DNA of 63,979 nucleotides, taken from positions 1 through 63,979 of the forward strand of contig JAHAJA010000025.1 of the NCBI GenBank assembly GCA_018372435.1, read 5' to 3'. Below the pieces are notes generated by a model. That model had not been told where the DNA came from and did no database searches. It worked only from the letters and a program-made list of their open reading frames with translations. This document shows, piece by piece, positions 51,179 through 60,975 of this stretch (positions are counted from its first letter, which is position 1; each line of letters begins with the position of its first letter). Position numbers and translations under genes: made by a program. Origin of the DNA: Clostridiales bacterium (GTDB lineage: Bacteria; Bacillota; Clostridia; Lachnospirales; Lachnospiraceae).

Positions 51179-52918
51179 CTATACCTCAAGTATTATGTCT
51201 TTAAACGCACTACCCGAACGAACCATTGGTAATACGATAAAGTCACTGTCTATCATGCATTCAATAATTGTTGGTCTTTTCGTTTCCTTCATAGCCTCAA
51301 GAAGTGCGGATTCTAGTTCTTCTCTATTCACTGCCCTCCTACCAGCTGCGTCATAACTCTCTGCTAGTTTAACAAAGTCTGGAGAATATGGTGGACAAGC
51401 TTTTTCTCCATCTCTACAAGCATAATTACAGCTCTTACGATAACGCAGGCAAGTAACTGGATAACGTTTGTCGTAGAACAACTGTTGCATCTGGCGAACC
51501 ATACCAAGATAACTGTTATTCACAATTAGGATAATAATTGGTAGTTCCTGTGCAACCGCTGTTGCCATCTCTTGAATATTCATCTGCATACCACCATCTC
51601 CAGTTATACAGATTATAGTTTTATCTGGATTTCCAAGTTGTGCCCCTATTGCCGCGGGTAAACCAAATCCCATTGTTCCAAGCCCACCTGAAGTAACCAA
51701 CTTCTTCGTAGCATCTATGTGGATATTTTGTGTGGTCCACATCTGATGCTGTCCAACATCTGTTACAATAACTGCTTCCTTTTCTTTGATTGCTCCATTC
51801 ACACTTGCTAAGATCTGCTGAGGAGTTAATCCTTCAAATTCTTGCTGCTCTGCTCCGATTGGATACTTTTCATTCCATACCTTAATTTCTTCTACCCAAG
51901 AGGAATAATCATGCAATCCACTAAAATCACATTCTAGTAAACTTTCAATTGCATTCCTTGCATCTCCAACAATCGGTATATCTACATGAATGTTTCTTGA
52001 GATAGATGCCGTATCGATGTCAATATGTATAATCTTAGCCTTTGGTGCAAACTCACTAATTTTACCTGTGATTCTATCATTGAAACGAGTACCTATTGAG
52101 AATAATACATCACATTCTTCGATTGCCTTGTTACCGGCATAGCATCCATGCATACCTATATTCCCAATGAATAGTTCATGATCAGTTGGAATAGATCCAC
52201 GCCCCATAATGCTTGTTACTACTGGAATCTTCGTAGTCTCTGCCAACTTAGTAAATACGTCACTTGCATGAGCAATATTAACACCACCACCTACTAAGAA
52301 TAATGGTCTCCTTGCTTTTTCAAGCATAGCAACAGCACGTTTGATTTGTCCTGCATGTACTGCAGTATTGGGATTATAACTACGAATATTTACACTACTT
52401 GGATATTTTTCGTCCCCTAACTTCTTCATAATATCCGCAGGTAAATCTACAAGTACAGGTCCTGGTTTCCCAGTCTTAGCAATATAGAAAGCTTCTTTAA
52501 TAATTCTGCCAAGGTCCTTACGATCCGTTACCATAACACTATGTTTAGTGATACTTCTTGTAATACCTACAATATCAACTTCTTGGAATGCATCATTACC
52601 GATTACTCCTGTTGGTACCTGGCCTGTAAAACATACAAGTGGTACACTATCATAATTAGCGGTAGCAATACCCGTAACTAAGTTAGTCGCACCTGGTCCA
52701 CTTGTAACAAGGCATACACCTACTTTACCAGTAGAACGTGCATAACCATCCGCCTCATGAATTAGCGCTTGCTCATGTCTTGGAAGGATTAGCTCAATAT
52801 CATCTTCCCCATATAATTGGTCAAGTAAATCCATAACAAACCCGCCTGGGTATGCGAATAATGTGTCTACACCTTCTTCTTTTAATGCTTTAACAAACAA
52901 CTCGGTTCCTTTAATCAT
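51179..52918 (-). CDS. ilvB: Acetolactate synthase large (catalytic) subunit
   Basis: A 579-residue thiamine-diphosphate enzyme making acetolactate for valine, leucine and isoleucine. The catalytic Glu is in ILPRHEQALIHEADGYAR, and the ThDP site is GDGGMQMNIQEM with the NNSYLGM end. An unusual Cys-rich insertion (CLRYRKSCNYACRDGEKACP, four Cys) follows LFYDKRYPVT near the FAD/ThDP exit; standard IlvB has no such segment. AGGAGG precedes ATG 52918. Transcription is controlled by the leader at 52963-53300. Confidence 0.95.
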   Translation of the reverse strand: MIKGTELFVKALKEEGVDTLFAYPGGFVMDLLDQLYGEDDIELILPRHEQALIHEADGYARSTGKVGVCLVTSGPGATNLVTGIATANYDSVPLVCFTGQVPTGVIGNDAFQEVDIVGITRSITKHSVMVTDRKDLGRIIKEAFYIAKTGKPGPVLVDLPADIMKKLGDEKYPSSVNIRSYNPNTAVHAGQIKRAVAMLEKARRPLFLVGGGVNIAHASDVFTKLAETTKIPVVTSIMGRGSIPTDHELFIGNIGMHGCYAGNKAIEECDVLFSIGTRFNDRITGKISEFAPKAKIIHIDIDTASISRNIHVDIPIVGDARNAIESLLECDFSGLHDYSSWVEEIKVWNEKYPIGAEQQEFEGLTPQQILASVNGAIKEKEAVIVTDVGQHQMWTTQNIHIDATKKLVTSGGLGTMGFGLPAAIGAQLGNPDKTIICITGDGGMQMNIQEMATAVAQELPIIILIVNNSYLGMVRQMQQLFYDKRYPVTCLRYRKSCNYACRDGEKACPPYSPDFVKLAESYDAAGRRAVNREELESALLEAMKETKRPTIIECMIDSDFIVLPMVRSGSAFKDIILEV

Positions 52919-52962
52919 ATCACTACCTCCTATTTTAATTTGAATTTAACCTCTAATAGATG

Positions 52963-53300
52963 AAAAAAAGCCCTAAGTAAGATTCATCTTACTTAGGGCG
53001 AATATACTCCGTGTTACCACCTAATTTCAAAGCTTGCGCTTTGCACTCTACCAGTACGGGTTGCATATGTATACGCAGCTGATACTGTTTTCCTTATAAC
53101 GGTGGAATATTCCGTTGAAGCTTACTTAAAACTCACTACGTTTCTTTCAGTTCACAGCTCAAAGGCTACTTCCATACTTCCTTCATGAAGATTCACACCA
53201 GCCATCTTCTCTCTTTGCTTTAGGTGAGTATGTACTCCTCCTCGTCATTGCCTTATTGATATATTTAGTTTTTCGTTGTAACGTGTCAAAACGTTATATT
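52963..53300 (-). promoter_or_regulatory. T-box leader (probably leucine-specific) of ilvBN
   Basis: The minus-strand leader has all main T-box parts. The antiterminator sequence AGGTGGTAACACGG is at 53009-53022. A perfect 13-base terminator stem (52970-52982 with 52987-52999) is followed by seven T. In stem I the specifier context reads GAA-CTG-A (CTG at 53148-53150), with AGTA on the opposite strand, pointing to a leucine tRNA. Uncharged tRNA(Leu) should allow read-through into ilvB and ilvN. Confidence 0.88.
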
Positions 53301-53306
53301 GTTATG

Positions 53307-53336
53307 ATTATAATAGAGTGTGTATAATTTTGTCAA
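53307..53336 (-). promoter_or_regulatory. Promoter of the ilvBN leader
   Basis: TTGACA (53331-53336) and TATAAT (53307-53312) separated by 18 bases on the minus strand, just upstream of the T-box leader. Confidence 0.75.
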
Positions 53337-53604
53337 GTGAAAAATGTATTTTTCTATATATTATTCTGTATAATACATGAATATGCTGGTTACCTTACAT
53401 AGTTATGTAAATATAAAAAAATATGATATACTTAATATGATGTTTCACATAGAATGTAAAGTGATACGATTTGTAAATGACTAATAATAAGAATAGGAAA
53501 TTGCGGAACTCTTTGTAATGGCGACAAACATATCAATGTGTTTTCGATATGGAAAAGAGTTTTGCAAGTTACCTAAAAAAGATTTATATCGAAAGGAGTA
53601 TTAT

Positions 53605-54114
53605 ATGTCAGAGTTTAAAGTAATTAAACCGATTGAAATAGACGAGAATGTCGGTAAATTAATCGGTAAAGACTGGATGCTTGTAACTGCAAAGAAGGAT
53701 AACCAAATCAATACCATGACCGCTTCATGGGGTGGACTTGGTGTTATGTGGGGTAGAGATGTAGCCTACACTGTAATTCGACCTCAACGCTTCACCAAAA
53801 AATTCGTAGATGGCTCGACTCATTTTTCTCTATCTTTCTACGATAATAAATATAGAGAAACCTTGTCATACTTAGGTAAAGTATCTGGGCGTGATGAAGA
53901 CAAGATTAGCAAATCGGGTCTTACTGTAGCAGAAGAACTTGATACCCCATACTTTGAAGAAGCAAAACTTGTACTTATCTGCAAAAAGATGTTTGCTCAA
54001 CCTTTAAATGAAAACAGTTTTCTTGATACCTCTTTAATCGAAAAATGGTATCCTAATAGGGATTACCACGAATTATATATAGCTGAAATCGAGAAAGTCC
54101 TTATTAAAAAATAA
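53605..54114 (+). CDS. Flavin reductase-like FMN-binding protein
   Basis: A 169-residue protein of the flavin reductase-like domain family. GKDWMLVTAKKDNQINTMTASWGGLG and the following VMWGRDVAYTVIRPQRFTKK form the FMN-binding split barrel. These cytoplasmic proteins reduce or carry FMN, but the partner is unknown. ATG 53605 follows GAAAGGAG; the frame opens 29 codons earlier without a ribosome site. It is one of two intact plus-strand genes, divergent from ilvB, with its own terminator. Confidence 0.83.
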   Translation: MSEFKVIKPIEIDENVGKLIGKDWMLVTAKKDNQINTMTASWGGLGVMWGRDVAYTVIRPQRFTKKFVDGSTHFSLSFYDNKYRETLSYLGKVSGRDEDKISKSGLTVAEELDTPYFEEAKLVLICKKMFAQPLNENSFLDTSLIEKWYPNRDYHELYIAEIEKVLIKK

Positions 54115-54123
54115 TATTGTTAT

Positions 54124-54171
54124 ATAACGAACCGAATTGATTGTTCTTATATAACCAATTCGATTCGTTAT
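54124..54171 (+). terminator. Terminator between convergent genes
   Basis: A 16-base stem with a single mismatch (54124-54139 with 54156-54171). It may also stop the DUF3810 gene from the other side. The T-tract is weak. Confidence 0.6.
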
Positions 54172-54244
54172 CGTAAATATGTTTGAGCAAGTCTATATAA
54201 AGCAACATCTTAACCTTCGACAGATGATATCTAGTCTTTACTTC

Positions 54245-55366
54245 CTAATTCGATACCTCACTCGCTTTACGCGCTCGGTACTCTGCAAGCATCAAATCTA
54301 CCACCTCTCCATAACTTTGTTCTCCGCTTTCTTGATTATTCGCCTTTAGATATGCGTCATTTAATTTTGATGAAACAGTGCTAATTACCTCGTTATGATA
54401 CGTCTTCCAATACTCAGAGTTCGCAATACGATCTGCTAACACTTCCTCGCTGTACATATCTCTAATTTTTTTATAGAGTTCTATATCATGATCGTATAAT
54501 TGACCTGTTGCATAGGATAACGCGTCCATAACTCCGCTATACCTAAACTCAATATTGTCAGAATCTGTACATGCTAAGTAGGCGATATAATTTGCCTCAT
54601 TTTCTCTCATATATCCTTTTTGATGTGCTAGCTCATGACACATGGTTGCTGGTATCCCATAGTCTGCCACATCAACATTCACATTTGATTCCATTGTAAT
54701 TGTAACGAACAATCCCGTTGTTTCTGTATACGACATTGCTCTAGATGCTAATACGGGTTTGGGACTACTATAATAACCAGATAAAGAGTCATATTTATTC
54801 CCAAACTCGCTCATGATTCTCTTTGCCTCCTTGGCAGTCTCATAATCTGATGTAGATAACCTGAATACTCCTTCTTCATCAACGCTTGTAATCTGTGTTC
54901 TCAAATCATTGGCTTGAATTGCAAGCTCCTCACACAAACCATATAACTCTTCTATCGAATACGTTTCAACGGTTAAACCATAAATCTTACTGAATGGATA
55001 ACGGTAATAATTCGCTCCACAAAACACCATGAAAAGAAAGTAAGCCGTACTAGCAACACACAGTGCATTCACCACATAACGTGCAATCGTCTTCTTGCGA
55101 TTCTCCTTATCACGTACTAGCCGCCTCACCATGCGAAAGACAATATATATAATAAAAAAAGGGCTACAATACAATCCGATTTCAGCTATGGATACGGGTA
55201 TTAACCCCGTTATGAAACTCATGCTATGTGCAAAGAATCGGTAGATTCCCCTTGCGAACCAATACTCTGCTATATATTCATTATGCCTAACTATTAATAA
55301 AACGATTAATCCTAATGGAAACAAGCTAAGCAACCAGATTCTCTTTTTCTTTAACATCTCTTTCAT
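54245..55366 (-). CDS. DUF3810 membrane metalloprotein
   Basis: A 373-residue protein with three N-terminal helices (residues about 8-125), then an exterior or membrane-proximal zinc domain. PATMCHELAHQKGYMRENEANYIAYLAC carries the HExxH motif and a downstream Glu, typical of DUF3810, which resembles zincin peptidases. The function is not known; a role in envelope protein turnover is plausible. ATG 55366 follows GAGGAG; an earlier frame start at 55405 lacks a ribosome site. Confidence 0.8.
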   Translation of the reverse strand: MKEMLKKKRIWLLSLFPLGLIVLLIVRHNEYIAEYWFARGIYRFFAHSMSFITGLIPVSIAEIGLYCSPFFIIYIVFRMVRRLVRDKENRKKTIARYVVNALCVASTAYFLFMVFCGANYYRYPFSKIYGLTVETYSIEELYGLCEELAIQANDLRTQITSVDEEGVFRLSTSDYETAKEAKRIMSEFGNKYDSLSGYYSSPKPVLASRAMSYTETTGLFVTITMESNVNVDVADYGIPATMCHELAHQKGYMRENEANYIAYLACTDSDNIEFRYSGVMDALSYATGQLYDHDIELYKKIRDMYSEEVLADRIANSEYWKTYHNEVISTVSSKLNDAYLKANNQESGEQSYGEVVDLMLAEYRARKASEVSN

Positions 55367-55451
55367 ACCTACACTCCTCTCTATTAGGTGTATTCCAAAC
55401 CCCATTTTATCCTATTTCTATTCTAACTCACTGCTTTAACAATAACAACAA

Positions 55452-55493
55452 AAAAAGGGTACCAATTCTTATTCCAGAATCGATACCCTTTTT
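55452..55493 (-). terminator. Terminator after the 38-residue peptide gene
   Basis: A stem of about 10 perfect pairs plus inner pairs with two mismatches (55452-55469 with 55476-55493), T-rich on both sides. Confidence 0.75.
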
Positions 55494-55525
55494 ACTGTTT
55501 CCTATTACTTTCCTGTTCATCCATA

Positions 55526-55642
55526 TTATCTGTCTTCACTGTTCTCTGAACCCACTGTACAATACGTTTTTTTGCTACATTGTTTAATGTAAGCACCTGC
55601 CAATCCGAATAAAGTCACTAAAACAAATAATTTCTTAAACAT
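55526..55642 (-). CDS. Small membrane peptide of 38 residues
   Basis: A short gene with a strong site (AGGAGG, 8 bases before ATG 55642). The peptide has a basic start (MFKKL), a hydrophobic stretch (FVLVTLFGLAGAYI) that could anchor it in the membrane, and a polar tail with two Cys (KQCSKKTYCTVG). A terminator follows. It lies 107 bases downstream of the histidine kinase gene and may be transcribed from that operon or alone. Function unknown; no family recognised. Confidence 0.55.
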   Translation of the reverse strand: MFKKLFVLVTLFGLAGAYIKQCSKKTYCTVGSENSEDR

Positions 55643-55749
55643 TCACATACCCTCCTAATTAATCTTGTCTACTATAGTTATAACACACATATATTAAGTT
55701 TATTCTATCGTAATGATTAAGATATTCTTAAGAACTCCATAAGACTTAA

Positions 55750-56643
55750 CTAGGCACTCTTCATTCGGATATTAATTGCAAATATGTCGTCATTAAGCTC
55801 CGCCTCAATTGTTCCGCCCATCCTTATTACAAATTCTTTTGCAATGGCTAGTCCTAAGCCCGTAGACTTTTTGGTTTTTGATAAATCCGTTGTATAAAAA
55901 CGTTCAAATATATACTCCACATCTTTTTGTTCAATTGTTCTTGTTCGATTACTAATTCTAAGATTGATCTCATTGTCTTCCTTCTGTAGCAAAATCCCTA
56001 TCCTATTCTCCCCATATTTAATAGCATTGCTTATTATGTTTTCAATTATACGAATCCAAGCCAAAGAATCACCAAATACCCAAACTGGTCCCTCTTCAAT
56101 TTGAATATCTGGTTCAATCTTGTTCTGCACTAATTCATCATAAAACATAGAAATGGTATCACATACGATTCCATTTAAATCAAGTTTCTCATAATCAAGT
56201 TCATACACGTTAGATTCTAACCGTGTGTACTCAAATAATTGATTCAGCATAACAGTTACAGAATTAATTCGATTTTGTATAATTTGAATATATTCTTTTT
56301 GTTTCTCAGCGTCAATCCCATCTTTATACAACATCTGTAGATACCCTGATGCAGATGTTAATGGTGTACGTAAATCATGTGAGATGCTTGTTATAGTTTG
56401 TTTGAATAAATCCTCCTGGTTGAGGGTCACATATTTGCGCCTTTTAATATCCTTCAGAAGTTTGTTAAGGGACACTACCAAAGAATTCCATCCTTTATGA
56501 TGAATGGTAATTGATAATTCCATATTTGTCTCATTCTTCCGAATAAATTCCACTTGTTTTCTTATGGACGATAGTTGTTTTCGGAATAGGTACAATCGAA
56601 ACGACAATATTACAATAATTAGGATTAAGATACCAACTACCAT
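55750..56643 (-). CDS. Sensor histidine kinase
   Basis: A 297-residue kinase with a single N-terminal helix (residues 2-18) and almost no exterior part, so it probably senses within the membrane or through the ABC transporter beside it. The H-box is ISHDLRTPLTSASGYL, the N-box NIISNAIKYGEN and the G-box TGLGLAIAKEF. It is the last gene of the operon: response regulator, ATPase, permease, kinase, typical of bacitracin/lantibiotic-resistance-type modules. Confidence 0.88.
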   Translation of the reverse strand: MVVGILILIIVILSFRLYLFRKQLSSIRKQVEFIRKNETNMELSITIHHKGWNSLVVSLNKLLKDIKRRKYVTLNQEDLFKQTITSISHDLRTPLTSASGYLQMLYKDGIDAEKQKEYIQIIQNRINSVTVMLNQLFEYTRLESNVYELDYEKLDLNGIVCDTISMFYDELVQNKIEPDIQIEEGPVWVFGDSLAWIRIIENIISNAIKYGENRIGILLQKEDNEINLRISNRTRTIEQKDVEYIFERFYTTDLSKTKKSTGLGLAIAKEFVIRMGGTIEAELNDDIFAINIRMKSA

Positions 56644-56655
56644 TCGTAATTCCTC

Positions 56656-57492
56656 CTATTTTACATCTGCTCGTTTGAATACTAAACATGCTATAATCGT
56701 TGATATTATAACATAACCAACAAACAATATTCCTATATGTGCAATACTTACTATACTTGCATTGCTTTGAATTACTTTGTTAAATCCTTCCGTAAGTTGG
56801 ATTTTAGAGAACGGAATCTTCCAAGTTCTTTCAATCACTCCAAGAATATTTGGTAACATCATAATAGTCACAATATTAATAACCACTGATATTTCAACAT
56901 TCCGAATTGCTATTACTATTAACGTATATAAACTTGAGAATGAAACAAATATAGCCAGCCCTCCTAAAAAGCAGCGTGCCTTTACTAATAACTCACTATT
57001 ATCATAGCTATTTACGTTCCCAGATAAAACTGAACCGACTATAAAAGCTACTAACGCTGCACAAGTTACCATTATTATTGTAGCAATCGCACTTACGATA
57101 ACTTTAGTTATTACAATAGGCTCCCTCTTATACCCTTTGGCAACCATACTCTTTATGGTACGTTCTTTGAATTCGCCACCGACCAATATCGCTATCATGA
57201 TGCCAGCAATCATTACAATAACGCCAATTTCTTCAATAACCCCTCCAGCAAGTTGCGTACCACTTTGTAAGAATTGTTCCGATATGTCAGTCTCATCGTC
57301 TACTGTTAAACTAACTCCTTCACCGGCTTGATTTCCCTCTTGTAACATTTCTTTCTTCTCTTGTGGCATATGATCTAAACTATAAAAAGCTGCTGCTACA
57401 ATACCTACATAACACAATAATACGAATGTACAAACATATAACACTCTTGTATGAAATAACTTATAAAAATCCGCACGTAATAAATTAATCAT
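56656..57492 (-). CDS. ABC-2-type transporter permease
   Basis: A 278-residue membrane protein with about six helices. The start MINLLRADFYKLFHTRVLYVCTF is the typical N-terminal cytoplasmic and first helix region of ABC-2 permeases, followed by an exterior loop of about 55 residues. FKERTIKSMVAKGYKREPIVITKV is the cytoplasmic coupling region. It overlaps the ATPase gene by 8 bases and forms one transporter with it. Probably exports or resists peptide antibiotics. Confidence 0.83.
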   Translation of the reverse strand: MINLLRADFYKLFHTRVLYVCTFVLLCYVGIVAAAFYSLDHMPQEKKEMLQEGNQAGEGVSLTVDDETDISEQFLQSGTQLAGGVIEEIGVIVMIAGIMIAILVGGEFKERTIKSMVAKGYKREPIVITKVIVSAIATIIMVTCAALVAFIVGSVLSGNVNSYDNSELLVKARCFLGGLAIFVSFSSLYTLIVIAIRNVEISVVINIVTIMMLPNILGVIERTWKIPFSKIQLTEGFNKVIQSNASIVSIAHIGILFVGYVIISTIIACLVFKRADVK

Positions 57493-58393
57493 TGTTCTTC
57501 CCCTCCATCAACTCTACAAAATAACCCTCAAGATCTTGACCAACAACCCTTATACTCTCCACTGCTACGTCACCAAGTACAAGTTGCTTATTCACTTCAC
57601 TTACTTTGTCGATATGACTAAATAACCGTATTCTATCATCTGGAAGAACATCATATTCTACTGTGCCAAATTTGTCTTCAATAATTGTTATTGCTTTCTT
57701 TGTATCATCAACTTTAATCTTGATACATCTCTTACAGCGTTCCATTAGTTCATTCTTATTAAACTCATCAACTAAAACTCCGTTATTGATAATTCCATAT
57801 GCAGTCGCAATCTTTGATAATTCACCTAAGATATGGCTTGAAATTAAGATTGTGATTCCCTTTTTATTCAACTCAAGAAGTAACTCTCGCATCTGCTTAA
57901 TACCAAATGGGTCTAATCCATTCGTTGGCTCATCTAGCATTAAAAAATCAGGATTTCCAAGTAATGCAATGGCAATAGCAAGTCGTTGTTTCATACCTAA
58001 TGAAAAGTTCTTACTTTTCTTCTTATTGGTGTTCTCAAGCCCCACTAGTTGGAGAATATTGTCTATCACATCTTTTTCTGGAATTCCATAAAGCCTTACG
58101 TAATACTCAAGATTTTGCCTTGCCGTCATATGCGGATATAATGCAGGGTTTTCAATTGTAGTTCCAATTCTTCTACGCTGTTCACTCAACTCTTTACTTC
58201 CAAACAGTTTAATATCTCCCTGTGTTGGTAATGCCAAACCTGCCACCATACGGATCAGTGTTGTCTTACCTGCTCCATTCTTACCAACGAATCCATAAAT
58301 ATCACCGCGTTTGATATTCATATTGACATGATCAACAACACATTTTCCAGCATATGTCTTTGTTAGATTATTTGTTTGTAATACATACTCCAT
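57485..58393 (-). CDS. ABC transporter ATP-binding protein
   Basis: A 302-residue ATPase. Walker A is GKNGAGKTTLIRM, the signature NFSLGMKQRLAIA, Walker B DFLMLDEPTNGLD and the H-loop ISSHILGELS. The C-terminal 80 residues (KIKVDDTKKAITIIEDKF) are the regulatory domain found in ABC-2 peptide-antibiotic systems. ATG 58393 follows AGGAGG with six bases; an ATG two codons before overlaps the site. It partners with the permease. Confidence 0.9.
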   Translation of the reverse strand: MEYVLQTNNLTKTYAGKCVVDHVNMNIKRGDIYGFVGKNGAGKTTLIRMVAGLALPTQGDIKLFGSKELSEQRRRIGTTIENPALYPHMTARQNLEYYVRLYGIPEKDVIDNILQLVGLENTNKKKSKNFSLGMKQRLAIAIALLGNPDFLMLDEPTNGLDPFGIKQMRELLLELNKKGITILISSHILGELSKIATAYGIINNGVLVDEFNKNELMERCKRCIKIKVDDTKKAITIIEDKFGTVEYDVLPDDRIRLFSHIDKVSEVNKQLVLGDVAVESIRVVGQDLEGYFVELMEGKNND

Positions 58394-58519
58394 TGTCATC
58401 CTCCTACACTTTCTTTCTATCTTCCATTCAAAACATTTCTTTTGATGATTTTATTATATGGCAGCTTTATTTAGTAAGCATTTTCCAAATATAAAGAAAG
58501 TATTAAGAGTATGACCATT

Positions 58520-59209
58520 TTACTCCTCAAGCTGCATCTTAAATCCAATTCCCCATACGGTTTGAATATATTTGCCTTTTGGATTTCCTTTTGCTAACTT
58601 AGAGCGGATATTACAAATATGTACGTTGATAGCATTGTCTTCTCCTAAGAAATCTTCTTCCCAAACCGATTCAAAGATATTATTCTTCGTAAATACTTTC
58701 TTAGGATTACTCATTAAGAGATGAAGTAAGTTATATTCAAACTTTGTTAGCAAAATCGACATTTTATTAACTGTACAAGTAAATTCCGTATTATTCAACT
58801 CAATATCCTTAAATCGCAATATAGAATTCTCACTGGTTTGAACAATATGACCTTTGCGGCGTAAAACCACCTCAATCCTTACAAGCAATTCATCGGTATC
58901 GAACGGTTTTGTTATATAATCATCAGCACCAGCTTTTAATAAAGACAATCTTGTATCTTTATCGTCTTTTGCTGACACAGCGATTACTGATATATCACTC
59001 TTTTTTCTAATTGCTTGTAATACTTCTTCTCCACTCAGCCCAGGAAGCATTAGATCAAGAAGTACTAAGTCGTACTTCTCTTTTTCAATCCAAAACAATG
59101 CTTCTGTTCCAGAGTATGCATTATCCACTTCATAACGATGGTGAGTTAACAGCTCCCTCAACATTCCACCTATATCACTATCATCTTCTACTATTAATAT
59201 TTTGTTCAT
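58520..59209 (-). CDS. OmpR-type response regulator
   Basis: A 229-residue response regulator. The receiver domain has the acidic pair VEDDSDIG, the phospho-acceptor Asp in YDLVLLDLMLPGL, and the Lys in YITKPFD. The C-terminal winged helix (TKFEYNLLHLLMSNPKKVFTK, NAINVHICNIRSKL, IQTVWGIGFKM) binds DNA. Start ATG 59209 follows AAGGGG. First gene of the ABC-kinase operon, 126 bases ahead of the ATPase gene. Confidence 0.9.
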   Translation of the reverse strand: MNKILIVEDDSDIGGMLRELLTHHRYEVDNAYSGTEALFWIEKEKYDLVLLDLMLPGLSGEEVLQAIRKKSDISVIAVSAKDDKDTRLSLLKAGADDYITKPFDTDELLVRIEVVLRRKGHIVQTSENSILRFKDIELNNTEFTCTVNKMSILLTKFEYNLLHLLMSNPKKVFTKNNIFESVWEEDFLGEDNAINVHICNIRSKLAKGNPKGKYIQTVWGIGFKMQLEE

Positions 59210-59241
59210 ACGCACCCCTTCATCATTCATACTCCATTCAA

Positions 59242-60741
59242 TTAATCAACCTCTACATAAGATAGATGGAAGATATCCTTGTTTATAATGAATATATCAC
59301 TCATATCCTGTTTATTAACTGCTATATAATCTCCAACATCACCATACATATAATTATCCGGTTCCCATCTTGTGAATAATTTTGTTATTATATTGACAGG
59401 TTTCGCATAGACATCTTCATCTTCTTTAGCGGCACATGCTTGTGCAAACTTATCTAGAGATATCGATGTGCCATCAAGCTGATTCTTAATAACTGGCATA
59501 TATTGAGCAGAATAATTTATCTTCGCTTTGACAGGTCGATAAGTCTGTAGAAACCTCTCCTCCTCCATTACATATGCTTCTCCATATACTCCAAGAATAA
59601 TATATATTCTATCCTCTACTATAATATCAATATCACCTTCTAATGTTCGAATTAGTACAGGCGTACCTTCCCTGATGTGTTCTGATAACTTAACATAACC
59701 GATTGGCACCCTGGTCTTGCGATATTTCTTCATCTGTGTTAAATCAACGGTATATTGTGTAGCATCAATAACTTCAAAACTTTCGTAATATTGATTCATT
59801 CGCTCTGTAAAGTATGCCTCAAGAATCATATTATTATATTGCGCTTCAAACAATCGACGTTGTATGAAACCACCGGCTTTTTCATTATGTCCTCCACCAG
59901 ATCCGATAATAGCTGTTAGATAACTTGCTAGTTCACAAGCTTTCACTTCCTTGATGCAACTACGTATAGATATCTTAATCCCATCGTGTACTTCATTGTA
60001 CACGATACAAGTGTCAATACTATCTACTTGTAATAAAAAATCACTTATTAAACCTAATATATTTGGATCACAAGGTTTAACCTTAATTACTGCAAATCGA
60101 AACTTTTCATTATAGATGTAACGTAATAATGCTAAACCTGCTATCTCTAACTCTTCCAGTGAGATATTAGAGTTACGTAGTGTTAGTATGGTTGCTTGCT
60201 CATAGTGAAGCATGTCCCGCATATCGCGATCTAACGGATGGAATATCTCCCCAAGCTGCCCTGTATCTGTATATAAACCATAAAATAATGCTGTTGCAAT
60301 CTTGACATCAGAATTCACATCGAAGCCTTCATTCTGCAATAATTGCCATACAAGAGTTGAACAACAACCAAGATAGCTACGTATATCTGAATACTTATAT
60401 TGATCCGGATTAATCTCTAATTGATGATGATCAATAATTGCAATCTCTTTTGCTTCATGTCTAGTAACATTTCCTGTTCCATACTGACAATCCACTGTAA
60501 TTAGAAGATCAATATCTACTAGCTTCTCAACATATTCGATTGGTATATTAAGTTTTTCAATCATGAGTAATAGATTACTCTTTTGTATTTTGTAACGTCC
60601 ACTATAGATAAAGCGGACCTTCTTCCCCTTTGACTTGAAATAACTATATAATGCATACCCTGACGCTAAACTGTCTGCATCTGGATTGTCATGACTTTGT
60701 ATTACTATATTCTCGTAGTTTAATAGATTCTTTAAGTGCAT
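59242..60741 (-). CDS. DHH/DHHA1-family phosphoesterase with C-terminal extension
   Basis: A 499-residue predicted phosphoesterase or nano-RNase-like protein. The N-terminal DHH domain has HDNPDADSLASGYAL and the IDHHQ motif, with LITVDCQYG between; the DHHA1 end has the GGGHNEKAGGF motif. An additional segment of about 170 residues after the DHHA1 domain (residues 330-499) has no recognised family. Typical NrnA or GdpP-DHH proteins are about 320 residues, so the extension is unusual. Substrates could be small oligonucleotides or cyclic dinucleotides. Confidence 0.78.
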   Translation of the reverse strand: MHLKNLLNYENIVIQSHDNPDADSLASGYALYSYFKSKGKKVRFIYSGRYKIQKSNLLLMIEKLNIPIEYVEKLVDIDLLITVDCQYGTGNVTRHEAKEIAIIDHHQLEINPDQYKYSDIRSYLGCCSTLVWQLLQNEGFDVNSDVKIATALFYGLYTDTGQLGEIFHPLDRDMRDMLHYEQATILTLRNSNISLEELEIAGLALLRYIYNEKFRFAVIKVKPCDPNILGLISDFLLQVDSIDTCIVYNEVHDGIKISIRSCIKEVKACELASYLTAIIGSGGGHNEKAGGFIQRRLFEAQYNNMILEAYFTERMNQYYESFEVIDATQYTVDLTQMKKYRKTRVPIGYVKLSEHIREGTPVLIRTLEGDIDIIVEDRIYIILGVYGEAYVMEEERFLQTYRPVKAKINYSAQYMPVIKNQLDGTSISLDKFAQACAAKEDEDVYAKPVNIITKLFTRWEPDNYMYGDVGDYIAVNKQDMSDIFIINKDIFHLSYVEVD

Positions 60742-60975
60742 TTGATCCCTTCCTCTTGCTTATCATACTGTACATCTCCACTCCCCTATAATGTTTCTCC
60801 GAGTAAATTCTATATTATTTATAATTAGTATATCAAATCAAATGTAGGTTTTACAACCATGAATAGTAAAGATTTACTAATAATTGTATTGTGATACTGT
60901 TGCCCAATAAGCTTCCTATGTATAGCAAAGTTCTTAGTGTTGATGAATGGGCGCAATCCTATAAATATACAAAAA

